Below, piece after piece: positions 35,995-45,900 of a stretch of DNA of 64,000 nucleotides; the stretch's first letter is position 1; each line of letters opens with the position of its first letter. Source of the DNA: Echinometra lucunter (taxonomy: Eukaryota > Echinodermata > Echinoidea > Camarodonta > Echinometridae). The position numbers were made by a program, and so were the translations under genes. The notes under the pieces were generated by a model. The model saw only the letters and a program-made list of their open reading frames with translations. It made no database searches and was not told the origin of the DNA. The stretch lies in contig CM057162.1 of NCBI GenBank assembly GCA_029962745.1, positions 5,215,802-5,279,801 on the forward strand, read 5' to 3'.

Positions 35995-37744
35995 TACAGT
36001 GTAGACATTTTTGTTGGATATTGTACTTAGTGATATTTTCAGTTGGCTTATAAGTTATTCTGATATCTATATTTACCCTCCATAAACTACCAATGAAACT
36101 GGAGGGTTGATTTTCGTCACGTATGGCCTCATTTCGTAAACCCCCCCCCCCCCCAATACAAACAAACAAAAAACAAAAAAACCCAAACAAACAAACAAAA
36201 AATATTATCTTTGTGGGCATCTGTTTCATTTTCAGTAATATAGAAAGAAATTCTTGCATCGTTCATGAGTCTTGTTTCCCCAAGGAAAATTGTTGAAGAT
36301 TTTTTTTTTCTCTCCAAAGATGCCTTTGCCTGGGTTTGCTTTTACTCCAATATGAGAGAGAAAAAAGGAAGTCAACTTCATTTGTAATTTCGATTTTTCT
36401 GTCTATAAGTTGCGCTTACGGGTGTCAATTTCCTCTCCTTTCTCCCATGGGTTATAGGAGTTCCTTGACATTGGATCAATATCAACTCTAAACGTCAAAT
36501 TGGATTATCTTTGGCTAAGCCTCGGATAATTCCTTAATCTGTCATTGTTACCTAGTTAAAACTTTCTGGTCGGACAAGCATAACGGTCTCACCTCCTTGC
36601 CCCAAAAACAGAAGGAGGAGAAGCCTGATCCTATAATCGGCAGACTTTTACAAAGAATTCATCGATTAACAACAAAATGGTGGTGCCTAAGCGAATAAAA
36701 GTCTTATGAGAATGTCAAACGCCTCTTTCCTCAGATGACGGCTGGCTCTAACTTCCGCCAATCTCGAGCTGTATTTTTTTTTTCAAAGGAAAAGGCTCGT
36801 AGATTCTGCTATTGATGAAATCGATCATCTGTTATATAGGTGGTTTTAATCTTGTTACGTCTTATTGTGTGTTATGTCATTGACCTTTCAGTCGAGGATG
36901 CTTTTTTTGACCGTAATATAGACCTACTTCTAAATTTATACATGTATATACAAAATTAAGTCTTTTCCCCCCAATTCTCGAATTCATCTAAGACGTTACC
37001 AATCAAATAATGAGGCTTTATCTCCTTTTATACTTTGGTAATATATCTGCTGCTTTTATATTTTATAAATTAATACATCCCTTTTGTACTTTCTGTATAT
37101 CATATCTACTTCTTTTGAGTTCAGAATCTTTGCCTATCAACACGTTCGTCCAATGTCGTCTCTCACTCAGACCCCCTCCCCTTCCCTCTAATTCCTTAAA
37201 CCCTCTCCTTTAAAACCAAAACCAAATATTTCAAGTCTTTACAAATAATTATTTTTCTCTCTTTCGTATATGTTCCGATCTAGCTGGTTACAGCATCCCT
37301 TCTCCCTTCCAACCGGACCACCATTACTCCTCTCTACGGTACTGTCGACGTCGTAAAGCCCGTACCGTGTTCACTGAATACCAAATTCGAGGTCTCGAAG
37401 CCCGCTTCGTTCACCAGCAGTATCTCTCGACACATGAACGGGTGGAGCTGGCAAATGTGCTCTTTCTTACAGAAGGACAGGTAACAGTCTTCTTCTTCTT
37501 CTTCTTCTTCTTCTTCTTCTTCTTCTTCTTCTTCTTCTTCTTCTTCTTCTTCTTCTTCTTCTTCTCCTCCTCCTCCTCCTTCTCCTCCTCCTCCTCTGCC
37601 TATTTATTCTTTCTTCACTGCCATTATTTATTTATGAAACTATAACGTCATTTATAGGTGTGTAAGAGAACAATGCAACCCGGGATAACCTTGGAAGTAC
37701 ACCAGTCCTCCCTGGCCTGAAAGAAGAAAGGGGGAAGGATGGAG

Positions 37745-37836
<92 letters not shown>

Positions 37837-38811
37837 GTGTGAGAGAGAGAGAGAGAGAGAGGGAGAGAGAGGGGGGGGGGGAGGGGGAAGGCGGGAGAAT
37901 AGAGAACCGATTTGCCATAAACTGCTGACTCCCCACGATTAGATATAGAGACAGACAGTATAATTGACATGCGAAACTACCGATTTAACCATCATTTTAA
38001 CATCAGCTCTCAGCAAATCACTCCGCTGACAGGCCTAATCCTTCAAATCGCTTTCTTATCACCTAATGCCTCTCTTGATTACATAATGCGACCACCGTAT
38101 GGCACAAGAGTCTCGATAATTCTGGAAAGTGGCTCGTTTATTATTTATTTTTGCTTCGACACCTGTTTTGCGTGAGTTTGTGTGGAAGGCGTTACCATTT
38201 TCGTGATAATGAAAATTTGAAAACGGAGGGGAGAGGGGTCCCAATGAAGGTAATCTTTTACAGAGGAATTTAACGCAGGGTTTTACTTTTTACATGCAAT
38301 AGACCTACATTATGGTGCCCCCACCCCCTCGAAGTTGATTCCTTATAGAAAAAGCCCAATGTCTATGGGTATTTTCCTTCACTGTTACAGAGATTGTGTC
38401 GACTCCTCGGTGATAATGTGAATACTTTCCCGACTTCTCCTGCTTAAATGGAAAATCTTTAGCCCTGTTTGAGACATCTATGTACTCCCTAGAAAAACTT
38501 GCCCCCCCCCCCCTGAACATGCATGGAGACCAGGCCCTAGGTCCTTCTCTTTTTAGCATGTTTGGTTACAAGTCTTTGAACAATAAATTTTGATGTAATT
38601 TATTTGTATTTTGTGATAATACCAGGTGAAGACATGGTTTCAGAACAGGAGGATGAAACAGAAGAAACTCGCGCGAGACTCCCAACATCCAGGTGACGAC
38701 CAGGATGACAGCGATGAACTCGACTTCGACGAGGAAGCTGAAGGCGATAGCGATGTGGATGACGATTTTCGTGCAGAAACTCCGCAAACTAATGATACAG
38801 TGAACAAATAA
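33491..38811 (+). CDS. bsx: Bsx (brain-specific homeobox) transcription factor, 3 exons, about 352 aa
   Basis: Exons 33491-34176, 37294-37480 and 38626-38811 (686+187+186 nt, 1059 in total). The homeodomain reads CRRRKARTVF, then LSTHERVELANVLFLTEGQ joined to VKTWFQNRRMKQKK. CRRRKARTVF, YLSTPERVELA and Q50 are hallmarks of the BSX/bsh family. Exon 1 has an eh1-like AFSIDKILAP motif (Groucho-type repression, as the FFIEDILL region of BSX) and ends QPYFLLTPG, matching the PYFLTTSG segment of vertebrate BSX. The intron at homeodomain 44/45 and the three-exon structure also fit. The C-terminus is short and acidic (DDQDDSDELDFDEEAEGDSD). Known role of the family: neural and hypothalamic or pineal cell specification. 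An alternative exon 1-2 junction (34172 to 37284) keeps frame and adds two residues. Confidence 0.92.
34388..34740 (+). repeat. Dispersed repeat, copy 1 (bsx intron 1)
   Basis: Shares a series of matching blocks in the same order with 57545-57860: ggcaaacc, agaatagggtacc, attcattt or its variant, gcatttctggc, aaaatcaaaa, aagtcattttgaac, atgga-cttgtc. It is a diverged copy of an unclassified element. Confidence 0.6.
34919..35095. repeat. (AAT/GAT/ACT)n compound microsatellite
   Basis: gatgat, aataat and long actact runs. Open frames through it are artefacts. Confidence 0.97.
35491..35565 (-). repeat. tRNA-like SINE head
   Basis: On the minus strand: gtggtacagtgttgaagg (A box and D arm like), an anticodon-like arm cctcatttacgagagg, and gggtcgatcc (B box-like). 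It resembles a degenerate tRNA-Val; the 3' side lacks CCA and the stems are imperfect. It is more likely the head of a SINE than a functional tRNA. Confidence 0.55.
35970..35994. repeat. (AT)n microsatellite
   Basis: Short atatat run in bsx intron 1. Confidence 0.95.
37294..37480 (+). CDS. bsx: bsx exon 2: homeodomain N-terminal three quarters
   Basis: Acceptor ctggttacag, donor acag|gtaaca. Encodes IPSPFQPDHHYSSLRYCRRR and KARTVF through TEGQ, covering homeodomain helices 1 and 2 and ending exactly before V45. Confidence 0.92.
37481..38625. repeat. bsx intron 2 with (CTT)n and (GA)n tracts
   Basis: (TTC)n at 37485-37590 and (GA)n at 37745-37870 lie about 150 bp apart. The pyrimidine and purine strands are opposite. 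A poly-C run lies near 38505. Confidence 0.9.
38626..38811 (+). CDS. bsx: bsx exon 3: recognition helix and acidic tail
   Basis: Acceptor aataccag. Begins VKTWFQNRRMKQKK with Q50 and N51, then an acidic tail and TAA. The stop codon lies inside aaataaaaa, an AATAAA-type poly-A hexamer. Confidence 0.93.
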   Translation: MKTWFQNRRMKQKKLARDSQHPGDDQDDSDELDFDEEAEGDSDVDDDFRAETPQTNDTVNK

Positions 38812-39009
38812 AAAAGTGAAGTGAATTGAACAACACTAAATCGTAACTGAAACATTGGCTATATGCCCAACCAGACCAACAAAAATGTCTGTTTCGCGAG
38901 TCAAAATCCAGGAAATTGATTTTTAAAGAAAAATATTTCTTTCCCTATGTTACTTTTCGTTTGTCGGTCTCATGAATCGACTGTCTGATGGATGATGACC
39001 CTTGAAAAA

Positions 39010-39312
39010 ACGGTTACAGCTCGTTATTCCGAAGGTTCGAATAATCCGAAGGTTCGTTATTCCGAAGGTTCGTTATTCCAAAGGTTCGTTGTTCCGAAAA
39101 TGAAATAAGGATCGTTTGTTCGTTAGTTTTTTTTTCGGACTAACGAACCTTATTTCATTTTCGGATCAACGAACCTTCCGAATAACGAACCCTTTTTCAT
39201 TTTCGGACTAACGAACATCTAGGTATACGCAATTTGCATGTTTCGGAATAACGAACTTTTGAAATAACGTACATTCGGAATAACGAATCTTCGGAATAAC
39301 GAACATCACCCG
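39010..39312. repeat. Foldback of short ttcgttattccgaa units
   Basis: The left half repeats gttcgttattccgaagg in one orientation. From about 39130 the inverted form ttcggaataacgaac or variants (aacgaaccttattt, cattttcgg) repeats. The whole region can fold on itself. No open frame is meaningful. Confidence 0.7.
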
Positions 39313-39668
39313 AAAAGACATCCTGGATTCAGTTTAGTCAAGCTTATTCCAGTGTTTTGATCTGCTTAGTATATGAAATGCAGGGACGATAATTTTTTCA
39401 GTGATCACAATCGGAAATGGTATTTTGCTGATGACTTTTACACCTATTTGAATTTTCTTGCTTAGGTCATTTCATTTGGAGGAAGCTTGAGGGAAGAGGG
39501 GGGGGGGGGGGATCGGGAAGACTAGGGATGTGCCATCAGGAAAATTAATATTGTTTCCTCCCTTTCACCGTGGTCAGGAGTGTCAATCTTTTTTTTTTTT
39601 TTTTTTTTTTTTTGAGAAGACAATGATACAATCTCAAAAATTTTGAGGGGACATAAATTTTTGAGGGC

Positions 39669-39707
<39 letters not shown>

Positions 39708-40194
39708 GCACACGCACACCAAAAAAAAAGGTCATCATCTTAAAATTTGGGGGACATACAGACACACACTAAAAAAAATTCTGACAAGCAAACACTACTT
39801 AGAAAGAAATGGATAAAAGGTTCTCAGCTAGCTTAAAATATGGGAGCTATGACATACCCTATGTGTCCCCCACCCTTATTTTTTTGTTGTTGGTGGTGGT
39901 TGGGGGGGGGGGACATTATGTCCCTCTTTCCCCCGCTCTTATCGACGCCCATGTTTCAAGCACATTTTCTCGGTAATGTATGTAAGCTTTTCCCACTTGT
40001 AAATATGACATTTATATTTTCGATATTTTTGTCGTTCTGAATGTTTTGTAAAGCATATTATGAATACCTGTATTTCATTCCTTTATTGCCTAGAGCTACC
40101 TCACAGAGTATTGGAATGTTAAACCTTGCAATTTGTTGCACTCGTACTTGCCTTCATTATTAAGAATGTCAAGCTGAAACATATATGATGTATA
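39313..40194. other. Spacer downstream of bsx with simple repeats
   Basis: Poly-G near 39497, poly-T near 39590, (CA)n at 39671-39706 and poly-G near 39904. No gene was seen. Confidence 0.5.
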
Positions 40195-40430
40195 ATTATA
40201 GTTGTGTTATTCTAAGTTAATCTTGAGTTATTATAATGGAAGTGCTATTTGACAGAAACTTGCACTTTTACACTGAATTGTCAGGTCGATTTTACCGACG
40301 ATGCAAGCAAATTAACCAATATTTGGTTGAATTCCACAAAACAGATATTAATTTCTTGTAGTTATAGTTGTGTTATTCTAAGTTAATCTTGAGTTATAAT
40401 GGAAGTGCTATTTGACAGAAACTTGCACTT
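40195..40430 (+). repeat. Direct repeat of about 70 bp, two copies
   Basis: 40195-40269 and 40362-40430 share ttatagttgtgttattctaa, gttaatcttgagtta and ataatggaagtgctatttg almost exactly. The second copy lacks one tta. Confidence 0.85.
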
Positions 40431-40999
40431 CGTATTATAATACGAAAAACGTTAATTCTCTGTAAAAAGCAAATGTGAGAAATACTTTATAGTATTGAGT
40501 AATTTGATAAGATTTGTACTTATAAAAAATAAATGAAAAAGCAGACGTACATTGGATTTCACAAACTATCTCTAAAGTTTGAGCATCATGATTGTCATGT
40601 TATTGAGAGTGACTTTTGTAAAAACTGTCATTATATGTTATAAAAAATGATCACAAAATATGCGAAAATTCAGCCTGTCACAATAGCCTCGTAAGTCATG
40701 TTACAATGACGTCAGGGGTAAGGCATTGCTGAATTTCTCCATTGTCTTGGCGATCGTATTTTTAAATAATTTTTTTAAATTCTTTTTTTTTTTAATCGTT
40801 TCATGGCATAAAATCCCATTTAGAAAGTCAGTCGATTTCAATGGGTTAATGGCGACCAATCGCCAATAGGGAACAATATTATTGGTTTTAATGGGTAGAT
40901 TTCAATGGGTTAATGGGGATCCATTGTTTCAGTAAAATAATAAGCCTACACATGTTTTGAAGCTACATAAGGTGTATGAGGAAATGAATAAAGTACAAT
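40431..40999. other. AT-rich spacer
   Basis: Contains a repeated caatgggttaatgg motif near 40850 and 40905; no gene was seen. Confidence 0.4.
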
Positions 41000-41070
41000 A
41001 CAGGTTAACTGATTTTCATTTTTTCTTTAAAGAAAATTTCTTTTAAAAAAATGAAAACCAGTTAACCTGT
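41000..41070. repeat. Foldback hairpin, 71 bp
   Basis: acaggttaactgattttcat and its complement atgaaaaccagttaacctgt enclose a short AT-rich loop, giving a stem of about 25 bp with one mismatch. Confidence 0.8.
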
Positions 41071-41198
41071 TTTGTGATTTTGTTTAAATTCTATCAACGT
41101 GTTAAGGGGGGGGGGGGTAGGATCCTCGTTGATTTGCATTGGAAAATGAATGATTTTTTTCATGCATGGATTTGGGAATTTCATCAAGCAATGTTGCA

Positions 41199-41698
41199 NN
41201 NNNNNNNNNNNNNNNNNNNNNNNNNNNNNNNNNNNNNNNNNNNNNNNNNNNNNNNNNNNNNNNNNNNNNNNNNNNNNNNNNNNNNNNNNNNNNNNNNNNN
41301 NNNNNNNNNNNNNNNNNNNNNNNNNNNNNNNNNNNNNNNNNNNNNNNNNNNNNNNNNNNNNNNNNNNNNNNNNNNNNNNNNNNNNNNNNNNNNNNNNNNN
41401 NNNNNNNNNNNNNNNNNNNNNNNNNNNNNNNNNNNNNNNNNNNNNNNNNNNNNNNNNNNNNNNNNNNNNNNNNNNNNNNNNNNNNNNNNNNNNNNNNNNN
41501 NNNNNNNNNNNNNNNNNNNNNNNNNNNNNNNNNNNNNNNNNNNNNNNNNNNNNNNNNNNNNNNNNNNNNNNNNNNNNNNNNNNNNNNNNNNNNNNNNNNN
41601 NNNNNNNNNNNNNNNNNNNNNNNNNNNNNNNNNNNNNNNNNNNNNNNNNNNNNNNNNNNNNNNNNNNNNNNNNNNNNNNNNNNNNNNNNNNNNNNNNN
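41199..41698. other. Assembly gap, 500 N
   Basis: Exactly 500 N, placeholder length. Confidence 0.99.
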
Positions 41699-42986
41699 GG
41701 CTGGCTAAAATCGACTGTCCGAATACACAACCTGTCCGGACACCCAACAACTGGGTATACATAAAGGGGAAACATAAAATATCATGGAAGAAGCAAGCGA
41801 GATCATTGTGTTTTTGGCTCAATTATTTGCATCATCAACGACAGCATAATATTGGGATCAGCCTTTGTTTTTTGGCCTAATTCTCCTCGAAACTTTGACG
41901 AATTTTGATCTCGTCCTGCAATGTCCTGTCTGTTCCCTGCGTTAAAATTAGCTGAGAACTGTGTAGAATAGGTTGTTAACCTTTTGCAAGAGGTCTTTTG
42001 GTGAGAAATTTTCCCTTTCCTTGGCCGAGTAATAATTGTTCGGCTAGTTCATCAGTGTGCGTGTGACATGTTGTGAGTGTCAGCAAGGTGGAATTAAAGC
42101 AGCGGATGCCCAGTCCTGCGGGCGCGGGAGCTGGCACTATGGACCATAGCAAGCGAAGCTGGCGTAATTTAGACTTACCACTACATGCATGGCCCATGGC
42201 CATGGCATATTGGGGGGGGGGGGGGGGGGGGGGGGGGCAGTCTGTATACATTTCTGGGTGCTAATGCACTTACTTTTATATCCATGCACATATTTCTAGT
42301 TCTGACAAACAAATCTGCTTCAAAATTTAAGAAAATTTTAATTTTTTGATTAAATGATAATTTATTTTAATTAAAAAATATGTAGGTCTATGCAACCTGT
42401 CAGTCACCTAAATAAAATCAGACAAAAGGAACCTGATCAGTAGATAACTTTGTCGATGTCCAACGCCATTGCTCTCTCGATCTCTGCTGGCGCTGTGTGC
42501 TTTGCGTTCAACGTGCATAACGTAAAGTTTGCGTGAAAGTTTGCATGAAAGTTTCGAAGTATAATATCCACAGGAAGTATTTTTAAATATCAAAAATGTG
42601 AACCAATGTTTGTCATGCTAATGCTGAATATTTGTTGATAATTGTCAAACAAAGTTTTGAAAGATTTTTCAAATTCATATGTAACTTCTTCATTTACAAA
42701 TTATGCCATTTTACTGTTCTCACTTTCACATGGTACGAATGCAAGGTTCATATTATCTGTCCAGATGAGATACATGACTTTTCTGGATCTTTAATGTTTA
42801 AAAATCATTAATTCATTTTATTTCCAGTTACTAAAGCAGATAGATAGTACTCTTGCCTCAAAAAGAAATGAATGAAATAAAATTGGAAAAGAAAAATAAG
42901 GAAGAAAATCAAAAGGTATTGATCTGGATCTTGTTGCAAGTAAATTGTCTCTGACTTTTTGACTTTATCAGATGTGAGTCTGAGCC
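41699..42986 (+). other. 5' flank of PRDM-like gene A
   Basis: Probably holds the promoter and non-coding first exon(s). A less AT-rich patch at 42060-42180 and another at 42440-42550 are possible 5' exons. A poly-G run is at 42212-42236. The coding exon probably begins after acceptor tttatcag at about 42972, where atgtga makes a start-stop upstream ORF. Confidence 0.35.
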
Positions 42987-43215
42987 ATGGAGCATAATTA
43001 CCAGCCAGATTTTTACTACACTGAAAGAGATCAACAAGAAAGACAGCAACAATCTCAGCAACATCAGCAGCAACATCAACAACATGTTGCCCCCTATCCT
43101 GTTGGTCAGCCATACCATACAACCTCTCAACACCAGTCCGAGTTTGTCGTCAGTCAGCCACTGAATGTTACAATGTTCCCCGCATCATTTCCTGCCCGAT
43201 CTCAAATATTGCATG
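42987..43215 (+). CDS. PRDM-like A exon 1
   Basis: MEHNYQPDFYYTERDQQERQ and a Gln-rich stretch; donor catg|gtaaat, phase 1. The paralogue B starts MEGNYQPGFYCPDRAQQERH, which supports this start. Confidence 0.85.
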
Positions 43216-45867
43216 GTAAATCTTTCACTAATTTGCCTCCCATAGTGGGTCATACATGTGTCCATTAACCCATTCATGACAGAGGTCCACATTTTGTGGT
43301 TTGGCCTAATATCTTTTGATGCAAAGCCCTAAAATCATACCAAATACATGAGCAGAAAGAGCAAAAAATTCTACACAAACTGGGCCCATTTGGTTGCGTT
43401 AATATTCGTTGTTTGATGCTGAATTTTTTTTAAAGGAAAATAAGCATTAAAATCCTTAACTTGGCAATGTGATAGAAAGTTTAAAATCACCATTTTCCCC
43501 TGCAAATTGGCAACTTTTTGACTTCTCATAATTTCTGTCAATTTATATTCATTCCAGATACATGACGTTTTGTAAGAAAAATATAGCAATAAAAGAAAAA
43601 TGTTGGTGTTGCCAATTTGAAGAATAAAAGCTGATCAAATTAGGCTTTAAATAATTTCTGTCACAAATGGGTTAATTGAGAAGGCAGCTGTGCATCACAA
43701 ATCATTTTCTTGTGTTGGCATCTTGTTGAAAATCAGGATTTTCAAACACGGAATGATAATTACATGGATAGCGTGTAAACCTTGTACAATCTTGCTGAGG
43801 AATGATATTGACTGAAATTTCTTTCCGGTATGTTACAATAGACATTTTAATTTTTGCATTTTTGCATTTTGCGTTCTGGATGCATTCTTTCGCACCACAG
43901 TGTTTTCCTAAGATGCCTTACTTGCTTTATCAACTTGATTAAATGCTATGAAATCAATTCCACAAGTTATTTAGTTTCAGGTGTCTCTTTTAATATGACA
44001 TTTTTTTCACAAATATTAAAGAGAGAGAAAATAAGAATTTACTAGAACTGATTAATTCTAGTGAACACTATGTGTAATTCAGTTACATCATGGTTTAGGA
44101 TTCATATCCCTGCCACCATACTAAGGTCCTATGGCAGGACTTAGCAAGTAATCTATTTGCCACTAGAGGCCTGGATAAAGTAAAGAGGAGCCCTGTTGGC
44201 AGATGCTCCTGGAATACTTGGGGGGCCTTGTCATGAAACCATAGCTGTAGCTCAAATGAAGCATGGTATACTGTGTCATGTATCTTCATAGATATATGTG
44301 ATTGATTATAAATTTAAATCCAGTGATTTATGATGATTAATTTTCTTTAAATGCTTATTATCTGCTGCAGTTTGAAATTATAATCTCTAATATTTGAATT
44401 TTCATTTTTTCTTCAATTCTACCTGAGAAGATTCAGACCCTGTGCTGCTAGTTTCAAATACCGTACACCAAGCCATTCAGCGGTCATCGGTCAATGTCAC
44501 AGGTGGTCAAGGGGACAAATCATCTACTCTGTTATCAAACTATGCTACACCCATCACAACTCAGGAGCCTGTTGTAGCTAGCAACAATCGACCAAGTACA
44601 ACTCATGAGATAATAATTGTAAGGAGAAATAGCCCGTCTGTTGCCACCAGTGAATCGAGTGGAAAGGGCATAGCACAACAGACACAAGGTAAGTGTAACC
44701 TTATATTTTATGTCATCTTTCAAACTGACTTATACTTGATTGATTAAATAAGATGGTAATGATGATGATGATGATGATGAATTTAGTATTTATGATAGCA
44801 GAGATGCCAATTTGAATGATATAATGATAATGTACAAGTATCATTTTGCAATTAATTTTTGTTTCTTACTTGGGCATCGTCTTGTGAAAGGGTCAATACA
44901 AGTTGACATCCCTTTGAAACTTGTGTGCTAAACGTAACACTCATTTCATCAGTATGTATCAGAGAACTTTACGTGTTATAGTTTTGTGAAATGATGCCCA
45001 CATCTGCCTCATTAATGTTACTTCTGAAATCTCTCTCTCTCTCATAATTTGTTCTTGTCTTTATTTATCAGGCCAGGCAGCCATAGCTAGAACCTCGTCT
45101 AAAGCTGTACAAAACAATGAGCATGAGGAGCAGAGTCGAGCCTCATCACATCAGCCTTGTACAAATCCTCCAAACTCTTCTTCCAACAGTAGAACAGTAA
45201 TATCTATCCATCAGGAAATTCCCCAGGGTCTCTCGTATAAAATGGCACCAGAGGATAAAGTTGAGGGAGTCGTCGCCAAGGAAACAATAGAGGAAGGGGT
45301 AGAGTTTGGACCCTATACAGGAACACTGATGAATGAGGAGCAAGGATGGTCTAAGGATACCACATGGGAGGTAGGTAACTTTATGGGATTGACAAAAAGC
45401 TAGGGGCTTTAAAGGATCTCACACCTTCTAATAATAAAACTGAAATTTATCCATATACCAGTATGCTGTCTCTGTATCACGTTTAGATGGAGCTTACATA
45501 AAGTAATATATGAGTAAACACACAATCTACCGTGTGTCTCAAAAAAAACGTAACACTTTTGAAATGCCAAATTGAGCATATATTATTTCATGAAAAAATG
45601 TCAATATGTATGGAAAGCTAAAGGACCAACCTTTCATATGAAATGAAAAAATTGAAAAAAAATCATGCTTCGATGAACAGGGTTCACTTAAGTTAGAGGT
45701 ATGAAAATGGGCCTGCGCAGGATTTTTCCTTCCAATTTTGGACAGGTATAGCATACAAAATAAATTTGATATGAGATATTCATGATCGATGGATTAAGAG
45801 TTAAAAGGATGTTTTGAATACCAGTCCTTTCTCTCTGTCATTTATCAATCCCCAAACACTACCCATG

Positions 45868-45900
<33 letters not shown>

